Of a DNA stretch of 64,000 bases, positions 48,472-59,177 are shown piece by piece. Origin of the DNA: Amphiura filiformis. Lineage: Eukaryota > Echinodermata > Ophiuroidea > Amphilepidida > Amphiuridae. The stretch spans positions 9,121,274 through 9,185,273 of the forward strand of contig NC_092647.1 in assembly GCF_039555335.1 (NCBI RefSeq), read 5' to 3'. A model generated the notes under the pieces. It made no database searches, was not told the DNA's origin, and saw only the letters and a list, made by a program, of their open reading frames with translations. Numbering within the stretch: position 1 is the first letter of the stretch; each line of letters opens with the position of its first letter. The position numbers and the translations under genes are program-made.

Positions 48472-48735
48472 TGACCTTTGTCTGTATTTGAAACCTTTCT
48501 CTGTTTTTGAGACCTTTCTCTGTTTTGAGACCTTTCTCTGTTTTTGAGACCTTTCTCCGTTTTTGAGACCTTTCTCTGTTTTGAGACCTTTCTCTGTTTT
48601 TGAGACCTCTCGCTGTTTTTGAGACCTTTCTCTGTTTTTGAGACCTTTCTCTGTTTTTGAGACCTTTCTCTAGCTGTATTTGAGACCTTTCTATGTTTTT
48701 GAGACCTTCTGGTACTATTGAGACCTTATTGTGTG
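48472..48735. repeat. 19-bp minisatellite (GAGACCTTTCTCTGTTTTT), array 1
   Basis: About 13 units of GAGACCTTTCTCTGTTTTT with small variations, such as loss of one T. The same unit recurs at 50820-51060. A minus-strand frame across it is a by-product of the repeat. Confidence 0.95.
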
Positions 48736-50247
48736 GTTGTTTATGCATTGTTGGTTGTTAATTAATAACTCTCAGAAGTAGGCCTACTTAACCTTTTCAT
48801 GGGGGGGGGGCAAGGGTTCGAATCGCCCCCCCTGCTAGTTACGCCACTGGGAACTGCACATACACACAAGACGAGATGTACAGTGGGTAAGAGTTTTTAT
48901 TTTTTATTGTAGTCTCGCTGAGGAGAATAATTAAATTAATGTCGCATGTAATAATTACTGTCGCATGTCCGAATGTAGATATGAATTTATTCAATTCAAT
49001 ATTAGGCCTACTATCGTTTTACTTTTCGTTTCATTTGTTGTAATGAAAAGAAAATATATCTTGGAAAGTCTTGTCCGAAAGGCCGGTTTAGTATAGAGGC
49101 CTATAATATTAGTATTGAATGAAATTAATTTTTATTAAAATAAATTTTACACGCCTCTTAATGATGACTATTATAATAATGATCAACTTGACATTGTGAC
49201 CACATTCTATTAAAGTTCCAACGGTTATCGATTACCAATTCACGCAGATCTCAAATGATGCACATCAATAGCACCGGTGAGATCAGAAAAGGGTCCATGT
49301 TTACGGTAATCAGTGGTAATCGTCAGCACATCTCAATTCAGCATCGAAGTGGTTACGTAATTCTCTTGGTTACCGGATCACGCTATTTTGATATGCCTTC
49401 AAGTGCCATATACTTTGTGTGGTGATTGTTTCGATCGTGGTTCATAACTCAAGCGCGTGATCCCGTTGACATAGTAACATTACGTAACTTCGATACTGAA
49501 TAGAGGGTATTCATTACTACGTCATTGATGTGATTGCTCATGCATAAAATTCCTCCACATAGGTTGTTTAGCTTAATCGGGAGAGTGACCTCTTGAAATG
49601 ATGATCACAGTTATCTTTGAGTTATTACAGTGAGGCCCACGTACAATGTTCAACACAAAGTGAACAATGCTATAACTTGAGGACAAACAAACCAACACCG
49701 CCAAATTCGACTGACATGTGTACAACGTGGGAAGCTATGGGAAATTGAACACTTGTTGTCTGATCATGCATGTGTTTATGGTTCGGGTAGCGGTTACTTA
49801 GCAACTCTCGTTCCGCTTGGGTTTATTGCATACACTCTATAGCCACCGGTCTTCATATTATAACTATGATATACCATGGATATACAAATCATCTAAACCA
49901 ATAAGTATGATATATTATGACGAGTAATAGAAAACCCCTGAAAAACTTTTTTCTTTATCTTAAGTCTGGTTATTTTCTTTCTTGGCCCAAATTAGATGAC
50001 TGACAAAAATTAAGCGATTTCACTCAATTATGCAATTTAGGTATCCAATATGGCCGCCGGAAGGGCGAAAATTAGACATTTTTGGGACATTTTTGGGACG
50101 TCATTTCTCCTCAACCCTACCACCTACAGAGTTAAAATTTGGCATGTATACTGTTGAAATGTATTCACTGTTTAGTTTTTGCATTTTCAATCACATATTT
50201 GAATAATTCTAAAAAAATATTAAGCATGCGCATAGCTAATTTTGCAT
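48736..50247. other. spacer between two minisatellite blocks, no gene seen
   Basis: No gene recognised. Near 48833 CTAGTTACGCCACTG follows a G-run, like the right end of a hAT-type MITE, but no matching left end was found. Tandem ATTACGTAACTTC-like words lie near 49350-49500. Confidence 0.35.
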
Positions 50248-50600
50248 GCGGAAATGCCACAAACAAATTGCAGTTCCCCATGCGGAAATATATTGCAGTT
50301 CCCCATGCGAAAATACACCAAAAATATAGCAGTTCCCCATGCGGAAATACACCAAAAATATTGCAGTTCACCATGCGGAAATACACCAAAAATATTGCAA
50401 TTCCCCATGCGGAAATTCACCAAAAATATTGCAGTTCACCATGCGGAACTGCACATCCCGACCTGCATCACCGCATGCGGAAATGCAAGTTGGGATATGT
50501 AGTTCCTCATGCGGAAGTGCGTGACGGAATGTGTAGTTTCGCATGCGAAACTGCAAGCTGATATGTGCAGTACTGCATGCGGTACTGCACATATAACGGT
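50248..50600. repeat. 34-bp minisatellite, 10 units plus a partial
   Basis: Units start at 50248, 50282 (25 bp only), 50307, 50341, 50375, 50409, 50443, 50477, 50511, 50545 and 50579 (partial). The boundary CAT|GCGGAA is kept throughout, while the inner part changes from ACCAAAAATATTGCAGTT in the first half to GC-richer variants in the second half. Confidence 0.95.
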
Positions 50601-50605
50601 CGATT

Positions 50606-51280
50606 GTAATACCCGATTTGAGACCATAACGTGTTTTTGAGACCATAACGTGTTTTTGAGACCATAACGTATTTTTGAGACCATAACGTGTTTTTGAGAC
50701 CATAACGTGTTTTTGAGACCATAACGTGTTTTTGAGACCCTAACGTGTTTTTGAGACCATAACGTGTTTTTGAGACCATAACGTGTTTTTGAGATCATAA
50801 CGTGTTTTTGAGACCTTTTTCTGTTTTTGAGACCTTTCTCTGTTTTTGAGACCTTTCTCTATGTTTGAGACCTTTCTCTGTTTTTGAGACCTTTCTCTGT
50901 TTTTGAGACCTTTCTCTGTATTTGAGACCTTTCTCTGTTTTTTGAGACCTTTCTCTGTTTTTGAGACCTTTCTCTGTATTTGAGACCTTTCTCTGTTTTT
51001 GAGACCTTTCTCTGTTTTTGAGACCTTTCTCTGTATTTGAGACCTTATTATACTATTGAGACATTGTTGTGTGTTTGTGTCTGAGACCTTTCTCTGTTTT
51101 TGAGACCGTATTGTGCTATTGAGACATTACTGTGTGTTTGTTTCTGAGAGCTTTCTGTGTTTTTGAGACCTTATTATACTTTTGAGACCTTGTTGTGTGT
51201 TTATTTCTGAGACCTTTGTGTGTTTTTGAGACCTTGTTGTACTTTTGAGACCCTTGTGTGGTTTTGAGACCCTTTTGGCC
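50606..51280. repeat. 19-bp minisatellite, array 2, with two unit variants
   Basis: The first part (to about 50800) uses GAGACCATAACGTGTTTTT, about ten units. The second part (to about 51060) uses GAGACCTTTCTCTGTTTTT, like array 1. The end (to about 51280) becomes irregular with GAGACCTTATTATACTTTT and GAGACCTTGTTGTGTGTTT. GAGACC is kept in almost all units. Confidence 0.95.
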
Positions 51281-52191
51281 CTCACGGCCGCCCATAGTAA
51301 AGGCCATTATATACGCACTCATGCATAGGGAGACAAACATGATAAAGTTAATCTGCTCTTTTCATTCTCGATCATTAACCTTTGGAACATTTCACATGCA
51401 TACTGTTTGTCTCAATGCCTTCTCGGCAATCTCGGGCCATTATAGGCCTATACAGTACGACAGCAACTTAGCTCATTTCCGGTCTTTTTTACCGGCGTGA
51501 CCTCTGCTGTTACGTAACGCAATGTTGAAAATCAGGTGGCAAATACGGTTTTTAGAAAACATCAAAAAATGGAATACACGAGTCGTTTCTCCCTTCATTT
51601 CCATATTGAGCCCATAGATAAGATATGAAACATGAGTATAAGGCAAAGAATAACGTGTAAAAGTTGAATTATGTGGAAAAAATGAATGCTTTTGGTGCGC
51701 GAAGTAGCCTAAAAAATTAGAGAAAATGCATGTCACGATCACTAAAATGGTTATATCTGCAGCTTTGAGGAAACGCAGCACTAATGCTTTTCTGTTGTGA
51801 TAAACATTAATTAAACATAGCTTGTATTAAAATTTCAGCGAAAATGAGCGGTGGAACAACCTAGTCGTAGGTTGAAAAGTTGTGTTCTTTGAGTCCTCGT
51901 GCCGGAAGCGCACGTTGCAAGTGTCACGATGCTTCACGAAATGGATCCCAGCCGGCGCTGTCTATTATACATGTTATATTGATTAATATAGCAATTAAAA
52001 ACGTCTATTGTTATATATTTTATAAATGCAAAATACTCTATTGTGTAACAAAATATTGTAGTCGTCAAAGAAGGTAGTATCATCTCATTTAACTGAAGTA
52101 CAAGCAGTTTTGAAAAGATTGTTGTTGAGTGAGACCTTGAACACGTTGAACGAGAAATAAGATAGCAAAAGAATACCCTTTGCCCGAACAA

Positions 52192-52266
52192 GTTGCGATG
52201 GCTTAGTGGACAGAACGAAGGTGTGCAGTGCCGAAGGTTGAGAGTTCGATTCCCATGTTATCTTAT
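52192..52266 (+). repeat. tRNA-like module in left arm
   Basis: TGGCTTAGTGG (52199-52209) matches the Pol III A box and GTTCGATTCC (52244-52253) the B box, with about 34 bp between them, as in tRNA genes. A clean cloverleaf could not be drawn, so it is tRNA-derived rather than a working tRNA gene. It is missing from the second copy of the element. Confidence 0.5.
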
Positions 52267-53014
52267 CGATGATGTGGAATTTTTCAGTTCGTTTTTCTTT
52301 TCTTTTTTCCTCTCCCTTTTGTCTTTAATAATATAGGCCTAATGAATGTCGGCTTGAAGGCACACTTTTTTCATGATTTATTTCTTGTTCATGTTTAAGC
52401 CTAATCCTACATTCGAGTTCATATCTTTTAAAAAAATGCATTTAAGTTCAGTAGCTTTCAATATGATATAATCAAATAAAGCATGTCAAACTTAAGTAAT
52501 TTTTAAAAGTTCAAGAATATATATAGGCCTAGGCCTATCAAATAAAGGAACGTCAACACAGATTTTCACGATTTTTTAATTGGACTAGACCCCTCCTATA
52601 TCGGCAACATATTTTATGAGCTTTTATGCATACATATCAAATCATGAGATGCACGAATTTCAAACCTAATATTTTGGCATATTTGTAATTTTTACACAAT
52701 GTTCAACTTACACCTCGGATTACACCTAATATAATTGGAATCAGCCAAGTTCGTCGTCTAGACAAATCCCCCATAGAACACCACAGTTAAGCGGTCAAGA
52801 TATTAAGTGTTTTCTTTCATTTTATCTCGCTCCTTCTGCTTCAAATGTAACGTGAAAACCTTCCTGGCAGTTATTTACTAATATTATAAATATTGTTATA
52901 ATTTTTGGAATAACAAAACTTCAAATTTGCCCGAAATCGTATATTATGGCTTTAATAAAAATATGAAAACTAGGATTTAAAAATATGAGTTAAAATCAAA
53001 TCAAAAATCAAAGA

Positions 53015-53085
53015 GAGGTACTTGCGGGGTTCGAACCAAGATCGAACTTCCAAATACATGTATTTACCACTAAGCCATACCAGAG
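53015..53085 (-). repeat. tRNA-like module in right arm
   Basis: On the minus strand TGGCTTAGTGGT (53077-53066) matches the A box and GGTTCGAACC (53037-53028) the B box, separated by about 28 bp. T-stem pairing is poor. Facing the module at 52192-52266. A diverged counterpart is at 60638-60699. Confidence 0.5.
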
Positions 53086-53807
53086 ATATGATTAATTCGA
53101 TGACAATAATAGCAATGTTATTCCCACTCAGTAGCTCTCAGTGCCTCACTCGTACATTCTATTTCTGGAATGAATTAACACCGTCCAAATAATGTAACAC
53201 AAACCTTTATGCTGACTTTTAAAATTGTTTGAACGTTGGGAGTATTATTTTCAAGTTAAATAACCAACAATGGACAATTGACAATGAAAGTTTCTTTGCA
53301 GGAAAAACATCGGACGTACAATATATGGCGTGACAGTAGTCACGCACAAAGATAAACATTTCAACATGTTCAATATACGACTACGAATATATACCCCAAC
53401 CAAAATTCACGAAATTTTCAGGCAAGCTAACTTAAGTTATTCTATAACATGACACCCATTTTTGATTCCGGCGCTTTTTCTTGCTTGATGATATGAACAT
53501 TTTTGTGTTCGTGACATGCAATTTTTCTCATTTTCCGAGCTACTTTGGACATGTTCAAGCTTCTTTTTTCCATTTAATTCAACTTTTACACGTTATTTGT
53601 TGCTTTACACAAATGTTTGATGTCTTATCTGTGGTCAGGGTATATGAATGATGCAATATACGACCCGTGTCTTCCATTTCTGGAGCTATTTTGATAAAAA
53701 GCGTTTGCCGGCTAAAATTTCAACATTGTGTTACGTAACCCGTGTTCACCAACCCGTATAAATTTTCTGTCGAACAAAAGAGGTAACGAAGTTGCTGTCG
53801 TACTGTA

Positions 53808-54237
53808 TAGTAAATCTTGAAACCGCAGAACGATCTGTTGGTCAGCATAGATATTGAATAAAATGGAATCCCATCACATCAATTCAAAGCTATACCCGTT
53901 TTTGAAATACTGGTTACCAGCGACTTAAAATGCAGACGGTGATGGAAGCGATATCGCCAATTTTGAGGTCGCCATTGGATTAACACATAATCATGAAAGC
54001 TTCACAAACAATTCTAAATTTGTTATGTGGTGTCAAAGCAAAATTATTTTACTCTAAAATCGTCGGGGTTCGACAAAGTACCCCACTGCAAGTATGATAA
54101 TTTTCCATTTGTAATTGCTAACCATGTATTTTGAATGGGGCTGTCAGCCCTGTATCTTCGCCAGCCTCGTACGTCACGTGTTGCGCTTCCTATGCCGCCT
54201 GTTAAAATGTATGAAGTATGATCGCCCGCGATCACTA
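53808..54237. other. intergenic, no gene seen
   Basis: AT-rich, no recognised gene or repeat. Confidence 0.35.
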
Positions 54238-55715
54238 ATTTATTTAAGTTTCGCTATCTCTTAGGTTCGCTATCACTAATTGCAATTAAGGTTCTATACC
54301 TAAGGTTCGCTATCACTAATTTTAATTAAGGTTCGCTAGAACTAATTAATTAAGGTTCGCTATCTCTAAGGTTCGCTATCACTAATTTTGATTAAGGTTC
54401 GCTATATCTAAGGTTCGTTATCAGTAATTTTCAATAAGGCCATATCACTAATTTTCAATAAGGTCCACTATCTCTAATTTTACACAAGGTCCCCTATCTC
54501 TAATTTTAAATAAGGTTCGCTATCTCTAAAATAAGGCCCACTATCTCTAATTTTAAATTTGTTTCTCTATAGAAAGCCCTTATTTAAAATTAGAGCCGGC
54601 GCGCGCGGGCTTTATTTTAAATTAGAGATACCCTGCAAACACAAAACGTTTTCGACATCATTCACAAAAGGTTATAAAAGGTTACCAGAAAACGTTTAAA
54701 TGTCGGGTTATATAAAGGGTATATTAAGGGTATAAAACGTTTTCATAACATTAAAAATCATTTTTTGATAATCTACTGCTCAGCAAACAAAAAATGTTTT
54801 ACAGAAAACGTTTAAATGTCGGGTTATATAAAGGGTATAAAAACGTTTTAATAACATTCCAAAAACATTTTTGAAAACTTGATACAAAACATTCTAAACA
54901 GAATGTTATTTTGGGGTTGAAAAAATATTTTGCGAAAAATGTTTGCCCAAAATATTTGCAATAACGTTTTAAAAACGTTTTCATGACCTTTATATAACCC
55001 GACATTTAAATGTTATTAAAACGTTTTGAAAAAAACATTTTAAGAACATTTCTGTGTTTGCTGGGTGCAAATATTTTAACATAATGTTATTTAAGTGTTG
55101 ACAAAATATATGGTAAAAATGTTTGCAAAAATAGTTTACAATAACATTTTGAAAACATTTAAAAATATTGTTGTAGTGTGTTTTCATACAAAACGTTTTA
55201 AAACGTTTTCATGACCTTTATATAACCCGACATTTTAATGTTATTAAAACGTTTTTATGTAAACCAAAAGCCAAAATATAACTTATTAAAAACGTTTTAA
55301 AAACGTTTTGTGTTTGCTGGGTAGCGAACCTTTTTTAAATTAGAGATAGCGAGCCGGATTTAAAATTAGAGATAACTTCGGGCCTGAGATAGCGAATCTT
55401 AGAGATAGCGAAACTTAGAGATAGCGGGCCTTATTCAAATTAGAGATAACGAACCTTAGGGATACCGGGCTTGTTAAAATTAGAAATAGCGGGCCTTATT
55501 TTAAATTAGTGATAGCGAACCATAGATATAGCGAACCTTCAATAAATTAGTAATAGCGGGCCTTATTCAAAATTAATGATAGTAAACCTTATCTAACATT
55601 AGTGATATCGAACCTTAGAAATACCGAACCTTATTCCAAATTAGTGATATCATATCAAACCTTAGGTATAGTGAACCTTTTTTGTAATTAGTGATAGCGA
55701 ACCTTAGAGATAGCG
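54238..55715. repeat. palindromic array of GTTCGCTATCTCTAA words
   Basis: From 54238 to about 54560 the plus strand reads AAGGTTCGCTATCTCTAATT and variants over and over (spacing about 15-40 bp). From about 54575 and again from 55322 to 55715 the same word appears in inverse (TTAGAGATAGCGAACCTT). The switch lies near 54560-54600 around GCCGGCGCGCGCGGGC. The right half is split by the TIR element at 54631-55321. It is a repetitive fold-back with no gene. Confidence 0.85.
54631..55321. repeat. 691-bp TIR element rich in AAAACGTTTT, copy 2
   Basis: CCCTGCAAACACAAAACG at the left, CGTTTTGTGTTTGCTGGG at the right, flanked by TA on both sides. Nearly colinear and highly similar to 6294-6986 over the full length. 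It is inserted in the palindromic array. Confidence 0.9.
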
Positions 55716-56712
55716 AACCGGCACCATGTCCAATAACTCAATAATCCAAGATTTGTGATATCCACAATCAGAATCCTGGTCCGGCAAGATTGAAAATAAT
55801 CCAGTCCAACAAAACTTGACAAGCCGTCTGACAACCAATATGACCACAGTCCCTTTATGGGGTGTTGTCTGTACGACCAGGGATATGAGATATTTTATCC
55901 TTTTTCAGGGATTTTATCTCATTTCCTTGGTCTGACCCAGAGACTAGCTAGAGAGGCTGTTTAAAAAACAAGAACTGTCTCTAAAAAGAAACGCGTTTAA
56001 TCAGTGTTGATATGGCTAGCTCACGGTTTGTTTTTAAGCCCTTTTTAAAGGTGGCGCCTTTACTTTTGAGGCATAGTTCATAAAAAAGTGAAATGTAACT
56101 CTTTGTGTATGTGTGTGACGGGGGTCTAGGTGTGTTTTGTTTGTTTGTTTTAAATCAATACTAGAGACTTAACTTTGTTTTGTTTGGTTGTACTTTTCCA
56201 TATATCAAAAAAGCACGGGCAGAGCCGGGAACGTAGCCATATTTTAGGGGGGCCTTCAATCAACCCTTTGAAAAAACGCTGCCTTTGAACGTTTTTTTAC
56301 AGGAAAAAATGGATTGTTTTCGGATTTGTGCATCGCATCCTCTGGCTACGGTTTGCCGATAGGGTCGGAAAAGCAACCACTTATTAGTTCTACACAATGG
56401 AACTGAACAGTATTGCTTTAATTTTTCAAAGTACCGGGCTGGCAAAGTAAATCCTGGTAAGCTAGCAATAGGAAGCCAATTGTGTCATTTTATTGCTATC
56501 ATATCCTACCACGCATGGATAGAGCCCTACAATGCTTACACGAGAACAAAATTATCACAAATGTATGACCTTCTCGGCTTGGGTTTTTTTCTTCATTTAT
56601 ATCCTCATTATACTTTCCTGTGATAGCTAGCTACCTATTTTATAGCGTAAACAGTTCCCGGTAAGCCTGCATTCAATTCAATGCATTGGGCTCACATTTC
56701 CTATTAAACAAC
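55716..56712. other. upstream region of the plus-strand P450
   Basis: No gene seen. This should contain the promoter of the P450 at 56713. No TATA box is convincing by eye. ATTTTAGGGGGGCC near 56242 and GGGAACGTAGCC resemble hAT-MITE ends but no partner was found. Confidence 0.35.
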
Positions 56713-57076
56713 ATGGCCGTTATTGAAGCATTGATCAGTGCATTGGATTTAACAACCGGGCTTATAGCTTTATTAGCCTTATTTGCAGTATTATTTTGGA
56801 TTCAAACGCCACCGAATCTTCCACCGGGACCGAATGGTTGGCCATTCCTAGGTTGTTTCCCGAATCTGGCCTGGATTAAATTCAGAACTGGATTAGAAAT
56901 TCACGAAGTGTTCAAGCAATTTGGAGATGGTTACGGCGATGTGTGTAGTTTGTACTTGGGACGGCGATTAGTCGTGTTACTTAATAGTAACCGGGCTATT
57001 AAAGAGGCGTTTCAGAACCCTGGACTACAAGACAGACCTCAGAGTGCAGTACTAGATGACGTAGTCATCGCCAGAG
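56713..57076 (+). CDS. cytochrome P450, CYP2-type, first exon
   Basis: Encodes the N-terminus of a microsomal P450 monooxygenase. From the ATG at 56713 (MAVIEALISALDL) there is one hydrophobic anchor (about residues 8-33), the hinge PPNLPPGPNGWPFLGCFPNL, then DVCSLYLGRRLVVLLNS and AFQNPGLQDRPQ, all usual for the CYP2 clan. An upstream in-frame stretch lacks an ATG, so 56713 is the natural start. The exon ends at donor GTATGT (57077-57082) in phase 1, the same place as the minus-strand P450 exon. The frame is open. No later exons (I-helix AGxxT, haem FxxGxxxCxG) are visible up to base 64000, so the first intron is at least 7 kb or the gene is truncated. Confidence 0.9.
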
Positions 57077-57168
57077 GTATGTCTATACAATTTTGCTGAA
57101 CCATGAAATGGCATCAGCCTATATAGTGTTGTATGATACTTGCTTACAGAATAGGCCTACTTACTTAC

Positions 57169-57547
57169 CCCGGGGGGATCACTCACAAAATGGTCTGTAC
57201 GCATGCGTGACCAAAAAACAAGTAAAAGGGGGTGTTTTTTTAGGCAAGGCAAGTTACGCGCGTGACGCGTTTAGGGTCTAAAAAACAGTGATTTTCAAGA
57301 ATAAGGGTAGTTTTGAAACTGGACAACTTGTTTAGGGTACCTTTTCAAATTTTCGGTAAATTATGAGTCCAAAAGGGTACATTTGTTGCATTTTCACCAG
57401 CCAAAAACTCATTTAGGGGTAAATTCTACACTAAATTACCTTATTAAGGGGCTAAATTTGCTGGTAGGGTAAAACTCGTTTAGGGGGTGTTTGAAAAAAA
57501 TTTGGTCACGCATGCGTACACTGCCATATTTGAGTGGCCCCCCCGGG
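57169..57547. repeat. CCGGGGG-ended TIR element, copy 2, with 8-bp duplication
   Basis: CCCGGGGGGATCACTCA at the left, inverse GAGTGGCCCCCCCGGG at the right, flanked by TTACTTAC (57161-57168 and 57548-57555). The next ring is GTACGCATGCGTGACCAAA in inverse. The interior has GTTTAGGG words. Lies downstream of the P450 exon, in its presumed first intron. Confidence 0.85.
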
Positions 57548-57590
57548 TTACTTACTTACTTAACCATGCCAACTGACTAACGAACCCTTT

Positions 57591-58195
57591 GGTCTGAAAT
57601 GACCATATCTCGAAATGCCACAAAAGTATGACCCGGGAGTATGACCCCCCAAGTGGTGTCAAATGAAAAAGAATAAAAAAGTAAAATATATATTAACCAA
57701 AATATTTCCCCACCCAGGGGTGACACTCATCATGAGACGCGGGTCAATTTTCATATGGGTCCTTTAAATACCTCCAAATGCCAAGAAGGTATGACTATAC
57801 CCAAGTGGTGTCGAATGAAAGAGAAAAAAACAAAGAATATATAAAAATTTATATTAAAAATTATTCTCCCACCGGGGATGACACTCCTCATAAGCCCTGG
57901 GTCAGTATTCATATTTTGGGTCCCTTTCATATCTTAATGCCAAGTATGGATTCCCTGAGTGGTGCCAAATGAAAGAGAAGAAAGTAAAGAATATAATAAA
58001 AACAATCTCTCCACCAGGGGTAACATTCCTCATAAGACCTGGGTAAATATTCATAATGGACACATCTTGAAATGCCAAGTGTCAAGAACTTGAGGTATGA
58101 TCCCCCAATGGTATTAAATAAAAGAGAACAAAGTAAAGAATATAATAAAAAATAATTTTCCCACCGAGGGTAACACTCCTCATAAGACCTGGGTC
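57591..58195. repeat. satellite of about 150 bp, 4 units
   Basis: The marker GTGGTGTCAAATGAAA and variants occur near 57653, 57805, 57959 and 58108; each is followed by AAAGTAAAGAATATA, CCACC..GGGGTAACACTCCTC and ATAAGACCTGGGTCAAT. Spacing is about 150-154 bp. Lies in the presumed P450 intron. Confidence 0.9.
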
Positions 58196-58380
58196 AATAA
58201 CTTACGCCACATGGTTCAGCTATGGTGCGGTAACCGCTCTAGTTTCTTTGTGACCTCGAATTGTTTGCTAATGTACATTTTCAAAGCATTCAACTGTACT
58301 GAACATGCTAAAACTGTAACTGTCTTCGTAAATATTAAAGCAAACATTGTGATTGAGATAGAAGACTAATACATTGCAAC

Positions 58381-58702
58381 CCGGGGGGGGGTCACTCCCA
58401 TTGTGGCCTATACACCATCCGCGATAATCAACTTTTGAAAAGGACCCTAAACAAGGATTTAACCCTTGGCTAAAACGATACCCTAAACACGGATTTTCTT
58501 CCTTGCATCAAATTTCATACCCTAAATTTCATTTCCGCGTATTAACAATTGCAATTTTGCTACCCTTTTTTTTTTATTTTTATGTTTTTGACACCCTAAA
58601 CACGTTACGCGCGTATCGTGCCTACCCACGAAAAACTACCCTTTTTACGCGTTTTCATTATCGCGGATGGTGTACAGGCCACAATGGGAGTGACCCCCCG
58701 GG
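58381..58702. repeat. CCGGGGG-ended TIR element, copy 3, with 8-bp duplication
   Basis: CCGGGG...GTCACTCCCATTGTGGCC at the left, inverse GGCCACAATGGGAGTGAC with CCCCCCGG at the right, flanked by ATTGCAAC (58373-58380 and 58703-58710). The next ring ACACCATCCGCGATAA is also inverse. The interior has ACCCTAAACA words. Confidence 0.9.
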
Positions 58703-59177
58703 ATTGCAACACAAAGGGGTTGCTACATGTACCTCTGAGCATATCACACAAACAATTTTTTCCAAGTTTTGAATTTATCTTAGATTCAACTTCATATTGG
58801 TTAATTATTGTTCGAGCGATTTGCTTTCTAGCATTGTCTAGAAGCAAAATGATGTACATCAGTTTACAGTAGAAAACAATTCCCAGCGGACAACAGCGAA
58901 CCACCGGCCTCCCCCAGCCCCGGGGCTAGCTCGGCCACCGGACCATTTCCTGGGCTTTATTACCCAGTGATGTGCCAATCGAGTTCCTGTTGAAAACGCA
59001 CTATGTAGCATTTTGTTTATATCAAAGATACTCAATATCGATAGTGAAAATTAATTGTGAATTGTGAAATGACCCGTAAAGTCTACTACAATATTAAAGT
59101 AAATCATGTTTGCACTATTGATTGTAATGATTGATGTGACTATGGAATTAAAGATGATACGATTATTGATTATATTA
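58703..59177. other. presumed P450 intron, no feature seen
   Basis: No gene recognised. CCCCAGCCCCGGGGCTAGC near 58913 forms a short GC-rich palindrome. Confidence 0.35.

Larger units (their letters stand above)
51451..53807. repeat. large fold-back element (2.36 kb), copy 1
   Basis: The ends are TACAGTACGACAGCAACTT and its inverse AAGTTGCTGTCGTACTGTA, flanked by TA (perhaps TATA), like Tc1/mariner insertions. Inverse pairs continue inward: GTTACGTAACGCAATGTTGA / TCAACATTGTGTTACGTAAC; GTGTAAAAGTTGAATTA / TAATTCAACTTTTACAC (left form TTGAATTAT); GAAAATGCATGTCACGA / its near inverse. Two tRNA-like stretches (52192-52266 plus, 53015-53085 minus) occupy matching positions in the two arms. No transposase frame is present. 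A second copy lies at 59178-61404. Confidence 0.85.

Noticed and set aside
48305-48748. Repetitive Lys/Arg-rich minus-strand frame
   Set aside because: Translation of the 19-bp minisatellite; not a gene.
50139-50798. Repetitive frames on both strands with HAEIHQKY or MVSKTRYGLKN words
   Set aside because: Translations of the 34-bp and 19-bp minisatellites.
52192-52266. Functional tRNA gene
   Set aside because: A and B boxes are present, but acceptor and T stems do not pair properly.
54799-55187. Phe/Lys/Asn-rich minus-strand frames
   Set aside because: They lie inside the AAAACGTTTT-rich MITE and reflect its composition.
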